From Thermanaerothrix daxensis (GTDB lineage: Bacteria > Chloroflexota > Anaerolineae > Anaerolineales > Anaerolineaceae), in contig NZ_LGKO01000002.1 in assembly GCF_001306145.1 (NCBI RefSeq), positions 1,054,001 through 1,118,000 of the forward strand: a stretch of DNA of 64,000 bases, in the 5' to 3' direction. Each line of letters opens with the position of its first letter. The stretch's first letter is position 1. The position numbers and the translations under genes were made by a program. This document shows, in pieces, positions 1 through 8,176 of this stretch. The notes below the pieces were generated by a model. The model ran no database searches. It worked only from the letters and a program-made list of their open reading frames with translations, and was not told the origin of the DNA.

Positions 1-25
1 CATCTACCGATAACAAAGGCGCCAA
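1..25 (-). CDS. possible 5' end of a gene leaving the window
   Basis: After the rel stop codon the minus strand carries a GGAGG at 35-39 followed, nine bases on, by a TTG at 25-23 that opens a frame running to the window edge. Only eight codons are visible, so no product can be named. The ribosome binding site is the only support. If real, the gene is co-transcribed with rel, with a gap of about 25 bases. Confidence 0.25.
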
Positions 26-49
26 TGCGATATGCCTCCGCTGAGGAAA

Positions 50-2281
50 TTATTCAATCAAGCGCCGGGCTTCCATGATATTGGGTAGGTTCTCAATTCG
101 GTTAAGCACCCGGCTGAGGTGCACAATGTCTTTAATCTCAATAATCGCCCGAATCGAAGCCAGGTTATGAGTGACACGCGTGCTGAGGTTAAGCACGTTG
201 GCTTTTTCGTCCCCGAAGATTTTGGAGATATCGCTCAATAAGCCTTGGCGATCGTAGGCTTTAATTTCAATGGTCACCGGGTAGGTACGCTGAGTTTCAC
301 CCCAGGTAACTTTTACGATGCGTTCTCTTTCTTGAATGCGTAAAAAGTTTGGGCAATCGCGACGGTGTATGGTTACTCCACGCCCACGCGTAATATAGCC
401 CATAATCTCGTCACCGGGCAGTGGCTTGCAACAACGGGCAAAATTGATTAACAGGCCTTTAACCCCTAATACCGAGATCTCGGCTCCCCCCTCTGTGGGT
501 TTGGGCTCACGGGCGGGCGCCTGGACCAGTAAGGGGTCCTTTTTGGGTGAGATATCGCTGATGCGGTTGATCACTCGCCCGAGGGGGATATCCCCACACC
601 CGATGGCTACATACAAATCGTCTGCACTGCGAAATTCAAAGGATTGGGCTAGTTTTTCAATATCCACATCCTTAATACCCAGGCGAGTGAGCTCCTTTTC
701 AAGCATGGCTCGGCCCTGGTGGACATTTTGCTCACGATCCTGGTGCTTGAACCAGGCACGAATCTTTGAAATGGCACGCTGAGTCTTCACCAGACCTAAC
801 GCGGGATTGAGCCAATCGCGGCTGGGCCCCCCTTGTTTAGCCGTCAAAATTTCAACCTGATCTCCCGTCTTTAGGGTGTAATCCAGCGAAACCAGTTTCC
901 CATTGACTTTAGCGCCCCGGCAGCGGTGACCGATTTCAGTATGGATGTAGTAGGCAAAGTCAATCGGTGTGGACCCGGCCGGCAGATCTACAATATCCCC
1001 CCGGGGAGTAAATACATACACCCGATCCTGAAAAATATCACTCTTTAGCCCATCTACGAACTCCTGGGCATCCATGACTTCCTGGCGCCACTCGCTGAGC
1101 GTTTTGCGCAGCCAGTTAATCCGCTGTTCATAAAGTTCATCGCGAGGACTGCGTTCCTTGTATCGCCAGTGAGCGGCAATACCATATTCCGCATTTTGGT
1201 GCATTTCGTAGGTGCGAATCTGAACTTCAAGCGGTTTGCCATCGTCATAAATGACTGCCGTGTGAAGGGATTGGTAGAAATTGTCTTTGGGAGCCGCGAT
1301 GTAATCATCGAATTCTTGAGGAATGGGACGCCAGTGTCCATGGATGACCCCGAGGGCAGCGTAACAAGTGGCCTTGTCTTCGACTAACAGGCGCACCCCC
1401 CGCAGGTCGCGCACCATGTCAAAGGTTTTTCCGCGATCTACCATCTTGCGGTAAATAGAATAGATATGCTTGGGACGCCCAGTGACCTCGGCTTTGATGC
1501 CATTTTCTTCCAGGACTTTCTTAAGGCGGGCAATAATCTGCTGGATTTCACGTTCACGGTCTTCGCGTCGCTCCGCCAGTTTTTCGGCAATCTCGCGGTA
1601 CTTTTCGGGATTGACGTAGCGGAATGCAAGGTCTTCCAATTCCCACTTAATTTGCCAGATTCCCAAGCGGTTAGCCAGTGGTGCAAAGATATCCAGGGTC
1701 TGTTGAGCGATGCGCCGCCGTTCTTCCTCTGGGAGATACCCCAGAGTGCGCATGTTATGCAACCGATCTGCTAGTTTAATCAACACAATGCGGATGTCAT
1801 CCCCCATCGCCAGGAAGACTTTCCGCAGGGTTTCATTTGTCAGATCGGCGCGTTTGGGGCGGGGATATGTACTAATTTCTGCAGGGTTCTCACCCTCACG
1901 GGTGGGCTTTTCATCTGCTGAGATGCGAGGCAGATTCGAGAGTTTGGTCACCCCGTCCACCAAATGAGCGACCTCGTCGCCAAACTCTCTCCGCAAGTCA
2001 TCCAGAGTGATGTGGGTATCCTCGACGGTATCATGGAGCAAGGCAGCCATTATCATGACTGGTGGCACTTGAAGTTCAGCCAGGATAGCAGCCACTTCTA
2101 CGCAGTGCGTGATGTACGGCTCGCCCGAAGCACGTTTTTGACCGCGATGGGCCTCTTCTGCAAAACGATAAGCCCGCATGATGAGTTCACGTTCCACTAA
2201 CGTGTAACTTTGCGGCAGGCGTTCCATCAGCGATTCAATTTTCATGCCCAACTCTTCTGTACCAATCGTCCGACCTATCAT
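50..2281 (-). CDS. rel: bifunctional (p)ppGpp synthetase/hydrolase (RelA/SpoT family)
   Basis: Makes and degrades the stringent-response alarmone (p)ppGpp. The 743 residues match the long RSH layout: an HD hydrolase domain (metal-binding HD at residues 83-84, second motif KLADRLHNMRTL near 170-180), a synthetase domain with DLRGVRLLV and the APKDNFYQSLHT stretch, a TGS domain beginning VYVFTPRGDIV, a Cys-rich segment (FARCCKPLPGD) and a C-terminal ACT domain. Because the HD pair is intact, this should be a two-way Rel rather than a synthetase-only RelA. Residues about 118-148 form an insertion before the second HD motif, rich in Glu, Pro and Arg, longer than I expect for the family. An ATG at 2242 is an alternative start. 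The 5' leader holds a CAGACC/GGTCTG inverted repeat at 2335-2351. Confidence 0.95.
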   Translation of the reverse strand: MIGRTIGTEELGMKIESLMERLPQSYTLVERELIMRAYRFAEEAHRGQKRASGEPYITHCVEVAAILAELQVPPVMIMAALLHDTVEDTHITLDDLRREFGDEVAHLVDGVTKLSNLPRISADEKPTREGENPAEISTYPRPKRADLTNETLRKVFLAMGDDIRIVLIKLADRLHNMRTLGYLPEEERRRIAQQTLDIFAPLANRLGIWQIKWELEDLAFRYVNPEKYREIAEKLAERREDREREIQQIIARLKKVLEENGIKAEVTGRPKHIYSIYRKMVDRGKTFDMVRDLRGVRLLVEDKATCYAALGVIHGHWRPIPQEFDDYIAAPKDNFYQSLHTAVIYDDGKPLEVQIRTYEMHQNAEYGIAAHWRYKERSPRDELYEQRINWLRKTLSEWRQEVMDAQEFVDGLKSDIFQDRVYVFTPRGDIVDLPAGSTPIDFAYYIHTEIGHRCRGAKVNGKLVSLDYTLKTGDQVEILTAKQGGPSRDWLNPALGLVKTQRAISKIRAWFKHQDREQNVHQGRAMLEKELTRLGIKDVDIEKLAQSFEFRSADDLYVAIGCGDIPLGRVINRISDISPKKDPLLVQAPAREPKPTEGGAEISVLGVKGLLINFARCCKPLPGDEIMGYITRGRGVTIHRRDCPNFLRIQERERIVKVTWGETQRTYPVTIEIKAYDRQGLLSDISKIFGDEKANVLNLSTRVTHNLASIRAIIEIKDIVHLSRVLNRIENLPNIMEARRLIE

Positions 2282-2539
2282 ACCTTTAATCGCCTGTTCC
2301 TGGTGATTAATATCTCAGTTGGTTACCTCTATATCAGACCTGTGCGGTCTGCGTGATAGTATACTCCTTCTACAATGCGAAAAGCAAGAGGGCATTACGT
2401 CGTGAAAGGCTTGATGTACAGGGGGGGCGTGGGTTTGTCCAGACCAGAGTGGATTTTCTTATAGTGAGTCAAGCGCTCTTATGTTAAAATCATTGCCGTT
2501 GCTCATCAGCATTTCATTGATCATAACGCGGAGGGATTC

Positions 2540-3508
2540 GTGAAACGAATTGCAGTTCTAACCAGTGGTGGAGACGCTCCCGGGATGAATGCGGCGATTC
2601 GAGCTGTGGTACGTACCGGCATTTATCGCGGTTGGGAGGTATATGGGGTTCAATTGGGATATCAGGGCCTCATTGATGGGAAAATTATTCCCCTTTCAGC
2701 GCGAGATGTGGGGGGGATTATTCAGCGTGGGGGGACTATCCTGGGAAGTGCTCGCTCCCTGGAATTTAAGACCAAGGCGGGCCAACTCAAGGCAATTCGC
2801 ACTCTTAACCAGCATGGGATCGAAGCCCTGGTGGTCATTGGCGGGAATGGTTCCCAGACTGGTTCCTACGCCTTGCATAATCTGGGATTTCCGGTAGTGG
2901 GGGTGGCCTCCACCATTGATAATGATCTCTATGGTTCGGACATCACAATTGGAGTGGATACTGCTCTAAATATTGCCCTGGAGGCCATTGATCGGCTTAA
3001 AACGACGGCTTCTTCCCACCAGCGCGCATTTCTGGTTGAAGTGATGGGCCGAGATTGCGGCTACCTGGCGTTGATGTCCGCCATTGCCGGTGGTGCAGAG
3101 GCTGTGGTGATCCCTGAAGTAGAAGTTGATCCCGAAGAAATTGCTCAGCGCCTGATCCGAGCCTACGAACGGGGCAAGGCACATGCACTGGTGGTTGTTG
3201 CGGAGGGTGCTCGTTACAATGCTGAAGGTTTGGCGGAATATTTCAAGCAACATCATGAGCGATTAGGATTTGATTTACGAGTCACAATCTTGGGGCATGT
3301 GCAACGTGGGGGTAATCCTAGCGCTTATGATCGCATTTTGGCCAGCCGGCTAGGTGCAGGCGCAACCGAGGCTATTGAACGGGGAGAGACAGGCGTCCTG
3401 GTTGGTTTTATTCGCGGGGAAGTGACCACGACCCCGTTAGAGCAGGTGGTCAACACTAAGAAACCGCTGGATTTGCGGCTATTCGAACTAGCCAAGGTGC
3501 TGGATTGA
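2540..3508 (+). CDS. pfkA: 6-phosphofructokinase
   Basis: Phosphorylates fructose 6-phosphate to the 1,6-bisphosphate, the committed step of glycolysis. The 322-residue length equals bacterial PfkA and the alignment by eye to E. coli PfkA needs almost no gaps: SGGDAPGMNAAIRA at the N terminus, Arg72 in GSAR, TIDND with the catalytic Asp127, the substrate motif EVMGRDCGYLAL and the HVQRGG loop. It starts with GTG at 2540 behind GGAGGGATTC. Position 103, the magnesium-binding Asp of GGDG in E. coli, is Asn here (GGNGS at 101-105), while Gly104, the mark of ATP-users as opposed to pyrophosphate-users, is kept. Position 124 is Ser instead of Gly. ATP as donor is inferred. The gene is monocistronic and ends at a bidirectional terminator shared with prfB. 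Confidence 0.93.
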   Translation: MKRIAVLTSGGDAPGMNAAIRAVVRTGIYRGWEVYGVQLGYQGLIDGKIIPLSARDVGGIIQRGGTILGSARSLEFKTKAGQLKAIRTLNQHGIEALVVIGGNGSQTGSYALHNLGFPVVGVASTIDNDLYGSDITIGVDTALNIALEAIDRLKTTASSHQRAFLVEVMGRDCGYLALMSAIAGGAEAVVIPEVEVDPEEIAQRLIRAYERGKAHALVVVAEGARYNAEGLAEYFKQHHERLGFDLRVTILGHVQRGGNPSAYDRILASRLGAGATEAIERGETGVLVGFIRGEVTTTPLEQVVNTKKPLDLRLFELAKVLD

Positions 3509-3511
3509 TTG

Positions 3512-3541
3512 AAATGGGCGCCCACCGAGGCGCCCATTTTT
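3512..3541. terminator. bidirectional terminator between pfkA and prfB
   Basis: An 11-base-pair stem (3512-3522 with 3529-3539, core ATGGGCGCC) closes a six-base loop. It has T-runs on the plus-strand side and A-runs on the other, so it can stop both converging transcripts. It abuts the prfB stop codon. Confidence 0.85.
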
Positions 3542-4653
3542 ACGTCGAGGGGGTCAAGATGTGTTGAGGGCGGGCATTTTGGCGTAGATAGGCTTCAATG
3601 AAACCATCTATGTCGCCATCCAGGACTGCTTGAGTATTACCCACCTCGTAATTGGTGCGATGGTCTTTGACCATCTGGTAGGGGTGCAGGACGTAGGACC
3701 GAATCTGATTGCCCCATTCGGCTTTTTTGTATTCGCCGCGTAATTCGGCCAGTTTGCGTTCCTGTTCCTCCTGCTTGAGAGCGGCCAGACGAGCGCGAAG
3801 CACGCGCATTGCATTTTCGCGGTTCTGCAACTGAGAGCGCTCATTTTGGCAACTCACGACGATCCCAGTTGGCAGGTGGGTGATTCGTACGGCCGTGGCA
3901 TTCTTCTGGACATTTTGTCCGCCTGCGCTGGACGAACGGAAGATATCAATGCGCAGATCATTCGGATTGATGACAATATCTTCGCTATCTGAGCCAGTTT
4001 CGGGAAGCACCTCCACCTGAGCAAATGAGGTGTGGCGACGGTGCGCAGCATCAAAGGGGGAGAGTCGTACCAGGCGGTGGACGCCTTTCTCGGCTTTCAA
4101 GTAGCCATAGGCATTGCGTCCGCTGATTGCCATGGTCACACTCTTGATGCCAGCCTCTTCACCTTCGGAGTAGTCGAGAATCTCTACGTCATATCCATGG
4201 CGCTCTGCCCAGCGCAGGTACATGCGTTGAAGCATAGCAGCCCAATCCTGGGCATCCACCCCTCCCGCGCCAGCGTGAATGGCCAGAATGGCGTTACCGC
4301 GGTCATAAGGTCCCGCAAGGAGGGTATTCAATTCGCGTTGTTCAAGTTCTTTTTGTAGTTCCTCAATCTCTGCTTCGATTTCAGAGCGTAGTGATTCATC
4401 CTCTAACAGAGCCAGGTCGAGCAAATCCTGAACGCGTGTGACCAGCCGATCCCATGATTCGATTTCTTCTTTGACCTCGGCCAGTTGTTTCATTACGCGT
4501 TGAGCGCGTACCGGATCATCCCATAGGGTAGGATCTTCGCTGGTCTTTTGCAGGTTCTCCAGGTCAAGGCGTTTTTTATCCAGGTCAAAGATGCACCTGT
4601 AGATCGTGGATTCGGTGCTTGATTTCTTCTAACCGTTCAATCAGGTCCTGCAT
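3540..4653 (-). CDS. prfB: peptide chain release factor 2, programmed +1 frameshift
   Basis: Releases finished protein at UAA and UGA stops. The reading frame is split: ATG at 4653 opens 22 codons ending ...CAT CTT, followed by an in-frame TGA at 4587-4585. Slipping +1 on CTTT joins codon GAC at 4586 and gives one protein of 370 residues, close to the usual RF2 length. This is the classic RF2 autoregulatory site: CTT TGA C preceded by a Shine-Dalgarno-like AGGTG three bases upstream of CTT. Stop-recognition tripeptide SPF falls at about 198-200 and the GGQ peptidyl-hydrolysis motif at 244-246, close to E. coli spacing. GGAGGT stands before the ATG. It lies 15 bases after the ftsY stop, in the same operon. 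Confidence 0.96.
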
Positions 4654-4668
4654 AGCTACCTCCGCTAA

Positions 4669-5580
4669 TTAGCCTTCTAAGATGCCTTGAACAAATGCTT
4701 CGGGGTTGAAAATCTCAAGATCTTCAGGTTTCTCACCCAAGCCCACAAAGAGTATTGGGATTCCAAGAGTGCGTTGGATGGCAAAAGCCATACCGCCGCG
4801 GGCAGAAGAATCTAATTTGGCCAGAATAATCCCATTGACGTTGACCGCGTCTTTAAAAGCGCGGGCTTGTTGAAGGGCATTTTGTCCGGTAGTTGCATCC
4901 AAAACTAGCCAGACGGCGTGAGGGGCGCCGGGAAGGGCTTTACCAACCACGCGATGCACCTTCTTTAATTCTTCCATGAGATTATAACGGGTGTGCAACC
5001 GTCCTGCGGTGTCCACCAGAGCCACGTCTGCTTTACGCGCAAGGGCGGCTTGGATGCCATCATAAGCTACTGCTCCTGGGTCTGCATTGGGTTGACCTGC
5101 CACAATGGGAAGATCTAGGCGTTCTGCCCATACCTGGAGTTGATCTACTGCCGCCGCACGGAAGGTATCTGCAGCCACTAATAGTACTTTTTTGTTTTGA
5201 CGTTTGAACCAATAGGCCAGTTTGGCAATGGTTGTGGTTTTGCCGGAGCCATTGACACCTACAATGAGAATGACCGCGGGCTGGTGCATCTCGAGATTTA
5301 TTGGCGGGGGTTCGTCCAGGCGCTTCAATAATTCTTCTTTTAGCGCTTGTTGCAGTTCGCTGGTTCGGGTCAGCCCTTGTTGATGCACACGCTGGCGCAG
5401 AGACTCGATAATCTGCTGGCTCGTTTCTACTCCCAGATCAGCCTGAAGGAGTAGAGCCTCTAGATCTTCCCACGTATCGGTATCTATTTCGCTAACGCCC
5501 AGCATGGCAGCCAGGCGGCCGAAGGTAGCTTTACGTGTGCGTTCCAGTCCTTGTTTCCATTTGTTGATTAAGTCAATCAT
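4669..5580 (-). CDS. ftsY: signal recognition particle receptor FtsY
   Basis: GTPase that docks ribosome-SRP complexes at the membrane for co-translational insertion. The 303 residues comprise only the N and G domains; the long acidic A domain of E. coli FtsY is missing, as in many bacteria. Visible motifs are the P-loop GVNGSGKTTT, the DTFRAAA insertion-box segment, DTAGRLHTRYNLMEEL (G3) and the guanine-specificity region AKLDSSARGG. No Shine-Dalgarno is seen before the ATG, but TATAAT lies at 5595-5590, only nine bases upstream, so an almost leaderless transcript is possible in addition to readthrough from rlmN, whose stop is 18 bases away. Confidence 0.95.
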   Translation of the reverse strand: MIDLINKWKQGLERTRKATFGRLAAMLGVSEIDTDTWEDLEALLLQADLGVETSQQIIESLRQRVHQQGLTRTSELQQALKEELLKRLDEPPPINLEMHQPAVILIVGVNGSGKTTTIAKLAYWFKRQNKKVLLVAADTFRAAAVDQLQVWAERLDLPIVAGQPNADPGAVAYDGIQAALARKADVALVDTAGRLHTRYNLMEELKKVHRVVGKALPGAPHAVWLVLDATTGQNALQQARAFKDAVNVNGIILAKLDSSARGGMAFAIQRTLGIPILFVGLGEKPEDLEIFNPEAFVQGILEG

Positions 5581-5598
5581 AGCGCGTAGATTATATCA

Positions 5599-6672
5599 TT
5601 ATTGAGATTGAGGATTATGCAGGGTGGCAAGTTGTCCACAGCCGGCTTGTATATCTATACCTCGACGGATGCGTACAGTGCATGGGATGCCATGGCGCTC
5701 TAATTCAGCTTTGAACGCGTTGGCGCGTTCGCGGGTACTTCCCGTGCCGGAGTAACGGCGGGTGGGATTAAGAGGGATCACATTCACGTGACAAAGAAGT
5801 CCCTTAAGGAGCGCGGCTAATTCACGCGCCGTTTCTACCGAATCATTCACCCCTTGGATCAAGGCCCATTCGAACGTGATGCGGCGCCCAGTTTGGGCAA
5901 CATAATCCCGGCAGGCTGCCAGCACCTCATGAATGGGGTATTTGCGGTTGATGGGAAGCAGGCTGCTGCGCAGGTCGTCTCGGGTGGCATGCAAGCTGAT
6001 GGCCAGGTTGACCTGACGTTTTTCGGCCGCAAAACGCCGAATGGCAGGCACCAATCCAACTGTTGAGATGGTGAACCGCCTGGCCCCAAGATTCATGCCC
6101 AGGGGATGATTAAGGGTATCAATGGCTTTCATGGTGGCCTCATAGTTGTGGAAGGGTTCTCCCATGCCCATGACCACAATATTAGTTACCTCTTCGCCTT
6201 CCTGGCGAAGAAGGCGTGCATAATATAGTACCTGTTCCACTATCTCTCCAGGGGAGAGGTGGCGCTTGAAGCCCATTTGCCCGGTGGCGCAGAAGACGCA
6301 CCCCATGGCGCAGCCAACTTGGGTGGAAATGCAGAGGGTGTTGCGACGTTCGTAGCGCATAAGCACCGCTTCAATGGCCAGGTCATCAGGAAGGCGAAAG
6401 AGGGTTTTGATGGTGTTGCCATCGCTCGAGCGTAATGAAGTCATTGGCGTTAGGTGGCTAAATGTGAATTCCTCCTCAAGTCTCTGCCGTAGGGTTTTGG
6501 GCAGAGTACTGAAATGGGAAGGCACATTCCACAGTTGTTGATATAATCCTCGCCAGATCTGTTCGGCACGATAAGCCGGTTCGCCCCAAGTCTGGACGAT
6601 TTGCTCCAATTCGGGGAAAGAGAGATCGAGGATGAAGACCTTTTGAGATGAAGGGGTTACCTGTGTCATCAT
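5599..6672 (-). CDS. rlmN: 23S rRNA (adenine-2503-C2)/tRNA (adenine-37-C2) methyltransferase
   Basis: Radical-SAM methyltransferase that modifies A2503 of 23S rRNA and A37 of some tRNAs. The 357 residues are a normal length. The radical-SAM cysteines appear in CAMGCVFC, preceded by the conserved TLCISTQVG. NIVVMGMGEPFHNY, the TVGLVPAIRR segment and LAISLHATRD are family hallmarks, and a Cys in the C-terminal part (AGCGQL) fits the mechanistic cysteine. The start overlaps the end of the upstream HAD gene, indicating translational coupling. The clustering with ftsY and prfB groups translation functions. Confidence 0.95.
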   Translation of the reverse strand: MMTQVTPSSQKVFILDLSFPELEQIVQTWGEPAYRAEQIWRGLYQQLWNVPSHFSTLPKTLRQRLEEEFTFSHLTPMTSLRSSDGNTIKTLFRLPDDLAIEAVLMRYERRNTLCISTQVGCAMGCVFCATGQMGFKRHLSPGEIVEQVLYYARLLRQEGEEVTNIVVMGMGEPFHNYEATMKAIDTLNHPLGMNLGARRFTISTVGLVPAIRRFAAEKRQVNLAISLHATRDDLRSSLLPINRKYPIHEVLAACRDYVAQTGRRITFEWALIQGVNDSVETARELAALLKGLLCHVNVIPLNPTRRYSGTGSTRERANAFKAELERHGIPCTVRIRRGIDIQAGCGQLATLHNPQSQ

Positions 6673-7466
6673 TCGGTTTCTAACCCAATCAGATGTGCCA
6701 GGGTGGGAGCAATGAGATCAGGCGGGGGTGACCAGCGCTTGGCTTCTTCGAACGTACTAACCCCACTGAGTACCAGGGCTGTTCGCATTCCTGCTTGTTG
6801 TCCACCGAGTATGTCGGTATCCAGGCGATCGCCCACCACCAGGGTCTCGGCTGGGGTGGCATTGAGCCGTTCCAACGCCACCCGAAATAGGGTGGGAAAA
6901 GGTTTCCCCACAATAACTGGTTTAACATCACTGGCGGCTTCAAGCGCTGCCAGTACAGTGCCGGCACCAGGCACTAATCCTTCCGGGCTTGGGTAGGTGC
7001 GATCGGGATTCGTGCCAACAAAAGGCACACCTTGGCGGATCAACAATGTGGCTTTACGTAATTTATCATAGGTAAGTTGCCGATCCAAGCCGGCCACAAC
7101 CGCGATGACCCGGTCATCTTCGACCGGATAAAATCCGTATTGGGCCAAGGCATGGCGCAGTCCCTCTTCCCCTACCAAAAAAACCGGTCCCCCTTGGGGA
7201 AACTGCTCGTGCAAGAAGTAAGCCGTGGCTTCAGCCGAGGTGACGATCCTCTCAGCGTCAAAGGCAACTCCAAAGCCCTTGAGTTTTTGGCAATATTGAT
7301 CAGCGGTGCGTGTGGCATTGTTAGTGGCCAGTGCAACTCGTAACCCCTGGGCTTTGAAAGCCTCAAAGATGCGTGGCAGATCGCCGATGGGCTGATCACC
7401 TCGCCAGAGGACGCCATCCATGTCCAGAATTAAGGCTCGAACAGGAGGATGAAGTGTTTTGATCAT
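6669..7466 (-). CDS. HAD-superfamily class IIA sugar phosphatase (NagD/AraL-like)
   Basis: Haloacid-dehalogenase-type hydrolase, probably removing phosphate from small phosphorylated metabolites. Catalytic motif DMDGVLWRG contains the nucleophile and acid/base Asp pair; VALATNNATRT is motif II, the central C2 cap segment runs through VVAGLDRQLTYDKL, and GDRLDTDILGG carries the magnesium-binding acidic residues. Type IIA cap arrangement and about 265 residues match NagD, AraL and 4-nitrophenylphosphatase-like proteins; the substrate cannot be told from sequence. I start it at ATG 7466, which has GGAGAA seven bases upstream, not at an upstream in-frame codon at 7499. A hairpin (arms 7487-7493 and 7506-7512) separates it from clpP. 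Confidence 0.85.
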   Translation of the reverse strand: MIKTLHPPVRALILDMDGVLWRGDQPIGDLPRIFEAFKAQGLRVALATNNATRTADQYCQKLKGFGVAFDAERIVTSAEATAYFLHEQFPQGGPVFLVGEEGLRHALAQYGFYPVEDDRVIAVVAGLDRQLTYDKLRKATLLIRQGVPFVGTNPDRTYPSPEGLVPGAGTVLAALEAASDVKPVIVGKPFPTLFRVALERLNATPAETLVVGDRLDTDILGGQQAGMRTALVLSGVSTFEEAKRWSPPPDLIAPTLAHLIGLETE

Positions 7467-7551
7467 AGCGATTCTCCGAGACAGCAAGCCGGACAGCAAC
7501 AGCTATCCGGCTCGCGGGGTGACCTCAGAAAAATTATGGCAGTGGTGTTAA

Positions 7552-8157
7552 TCACTTCTCAGGAGGCGTCAACACCTGATCCACAATCCCATATTCCACT
7601 GCCTGGTAGGCGTCGAGGTAAAAATCTCGCTCTGTATCGCGTTCGATGACTTCCAGAGGCTGGCCAGTGCATTCTGCCAGGATTTGATTAAGTTGCGCTT
7701 TGAGGCGCAAAATCTCGCGAGCCTGGATTTCAATATCTGAAGCCTGACCTTGGGCACCTCCCAAAGGTTGATGCATATGAATTGTGGCATGTGGCAAAGC
7801 ATAGCGTTGTCCCTTAGTACCGGCGGCTAGCAGAACCGTACCGAAAGAGGCGGTAACGCCAACTGCAACGGTGCTAATTTTGTTGGGGATCATCTTCATG
7901 GTGTCATAAATGGCCAGGCCTGCGTAAATCTGCCCTCCTGGGGAATTGATGTACATTTGAATGCCCTTTTCAGGATCCTCACGACTCAGGTAAAGCAATT
8001 GGGCAACAATTAAGTTGGCCACCTGATCATCAATGGGGGTGCCGACGAAGATGATTCGCTCTTTGAGCAGAAGCGAATAAATATCGTAAGCACGCTCACC
8101 CCGAGCAGAAGACTCGATCACCATCGGGATGATGAGGTCAAAATTGTTCAAACTCAT
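7552..8157 (-). CDS. clpP: ATP-dependent Clp protease proteolytic subunit
   Basis: Serine peptidase that forms the degradation barrel used with Clp ATPases such as ClpX or ClpC. The 201 residues cover the whole family length. The nucleophile Ser is in [14 protein letters not shown], a slightly unusual version of the common AASMGA context; the His sits in [15 protein letters not shown], and the Asp in the C-terminal [14 protein letters not shown]. The oligomer-loop region [18 protein letters not shown] is conserved. GGGAG is five bases before ATG. It lies 19 bases downstream of trigger factor, the tig-clpP order common in bacteria; no clpX follows in this window. Confidence 0.95.
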   Translation of the reverse strand: MSLNNFDLIIPMVIESSARGERAYDIYSLLLKERIIFVGTPIDDQVANLIVAQLLYLSREDPEKGIQMYINSPGGQIYAGLAIYDTMKMIPNKISTVAVGVTASFGTVLLAAGTKGQRYALPHATIHMHQPLGGAQGQASDIEIQAREILRLKAQLNQILAECTGQPLEVIERDTERDFYLDAYQAVEYGIVDQVLTPPEK

Positions 8158-8176
8158 AAGACTCCCTTCTCTTTCT

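Noticed and set aside
4585-4653. prfB as a pseudogene or sequencing error because of an in-frame TGA
   Set aside because: The TGA is in the exact CTT TGA C context with an upstream Shine-Dalgarno-like AGGTG, the known RF2 programmed frameshift.
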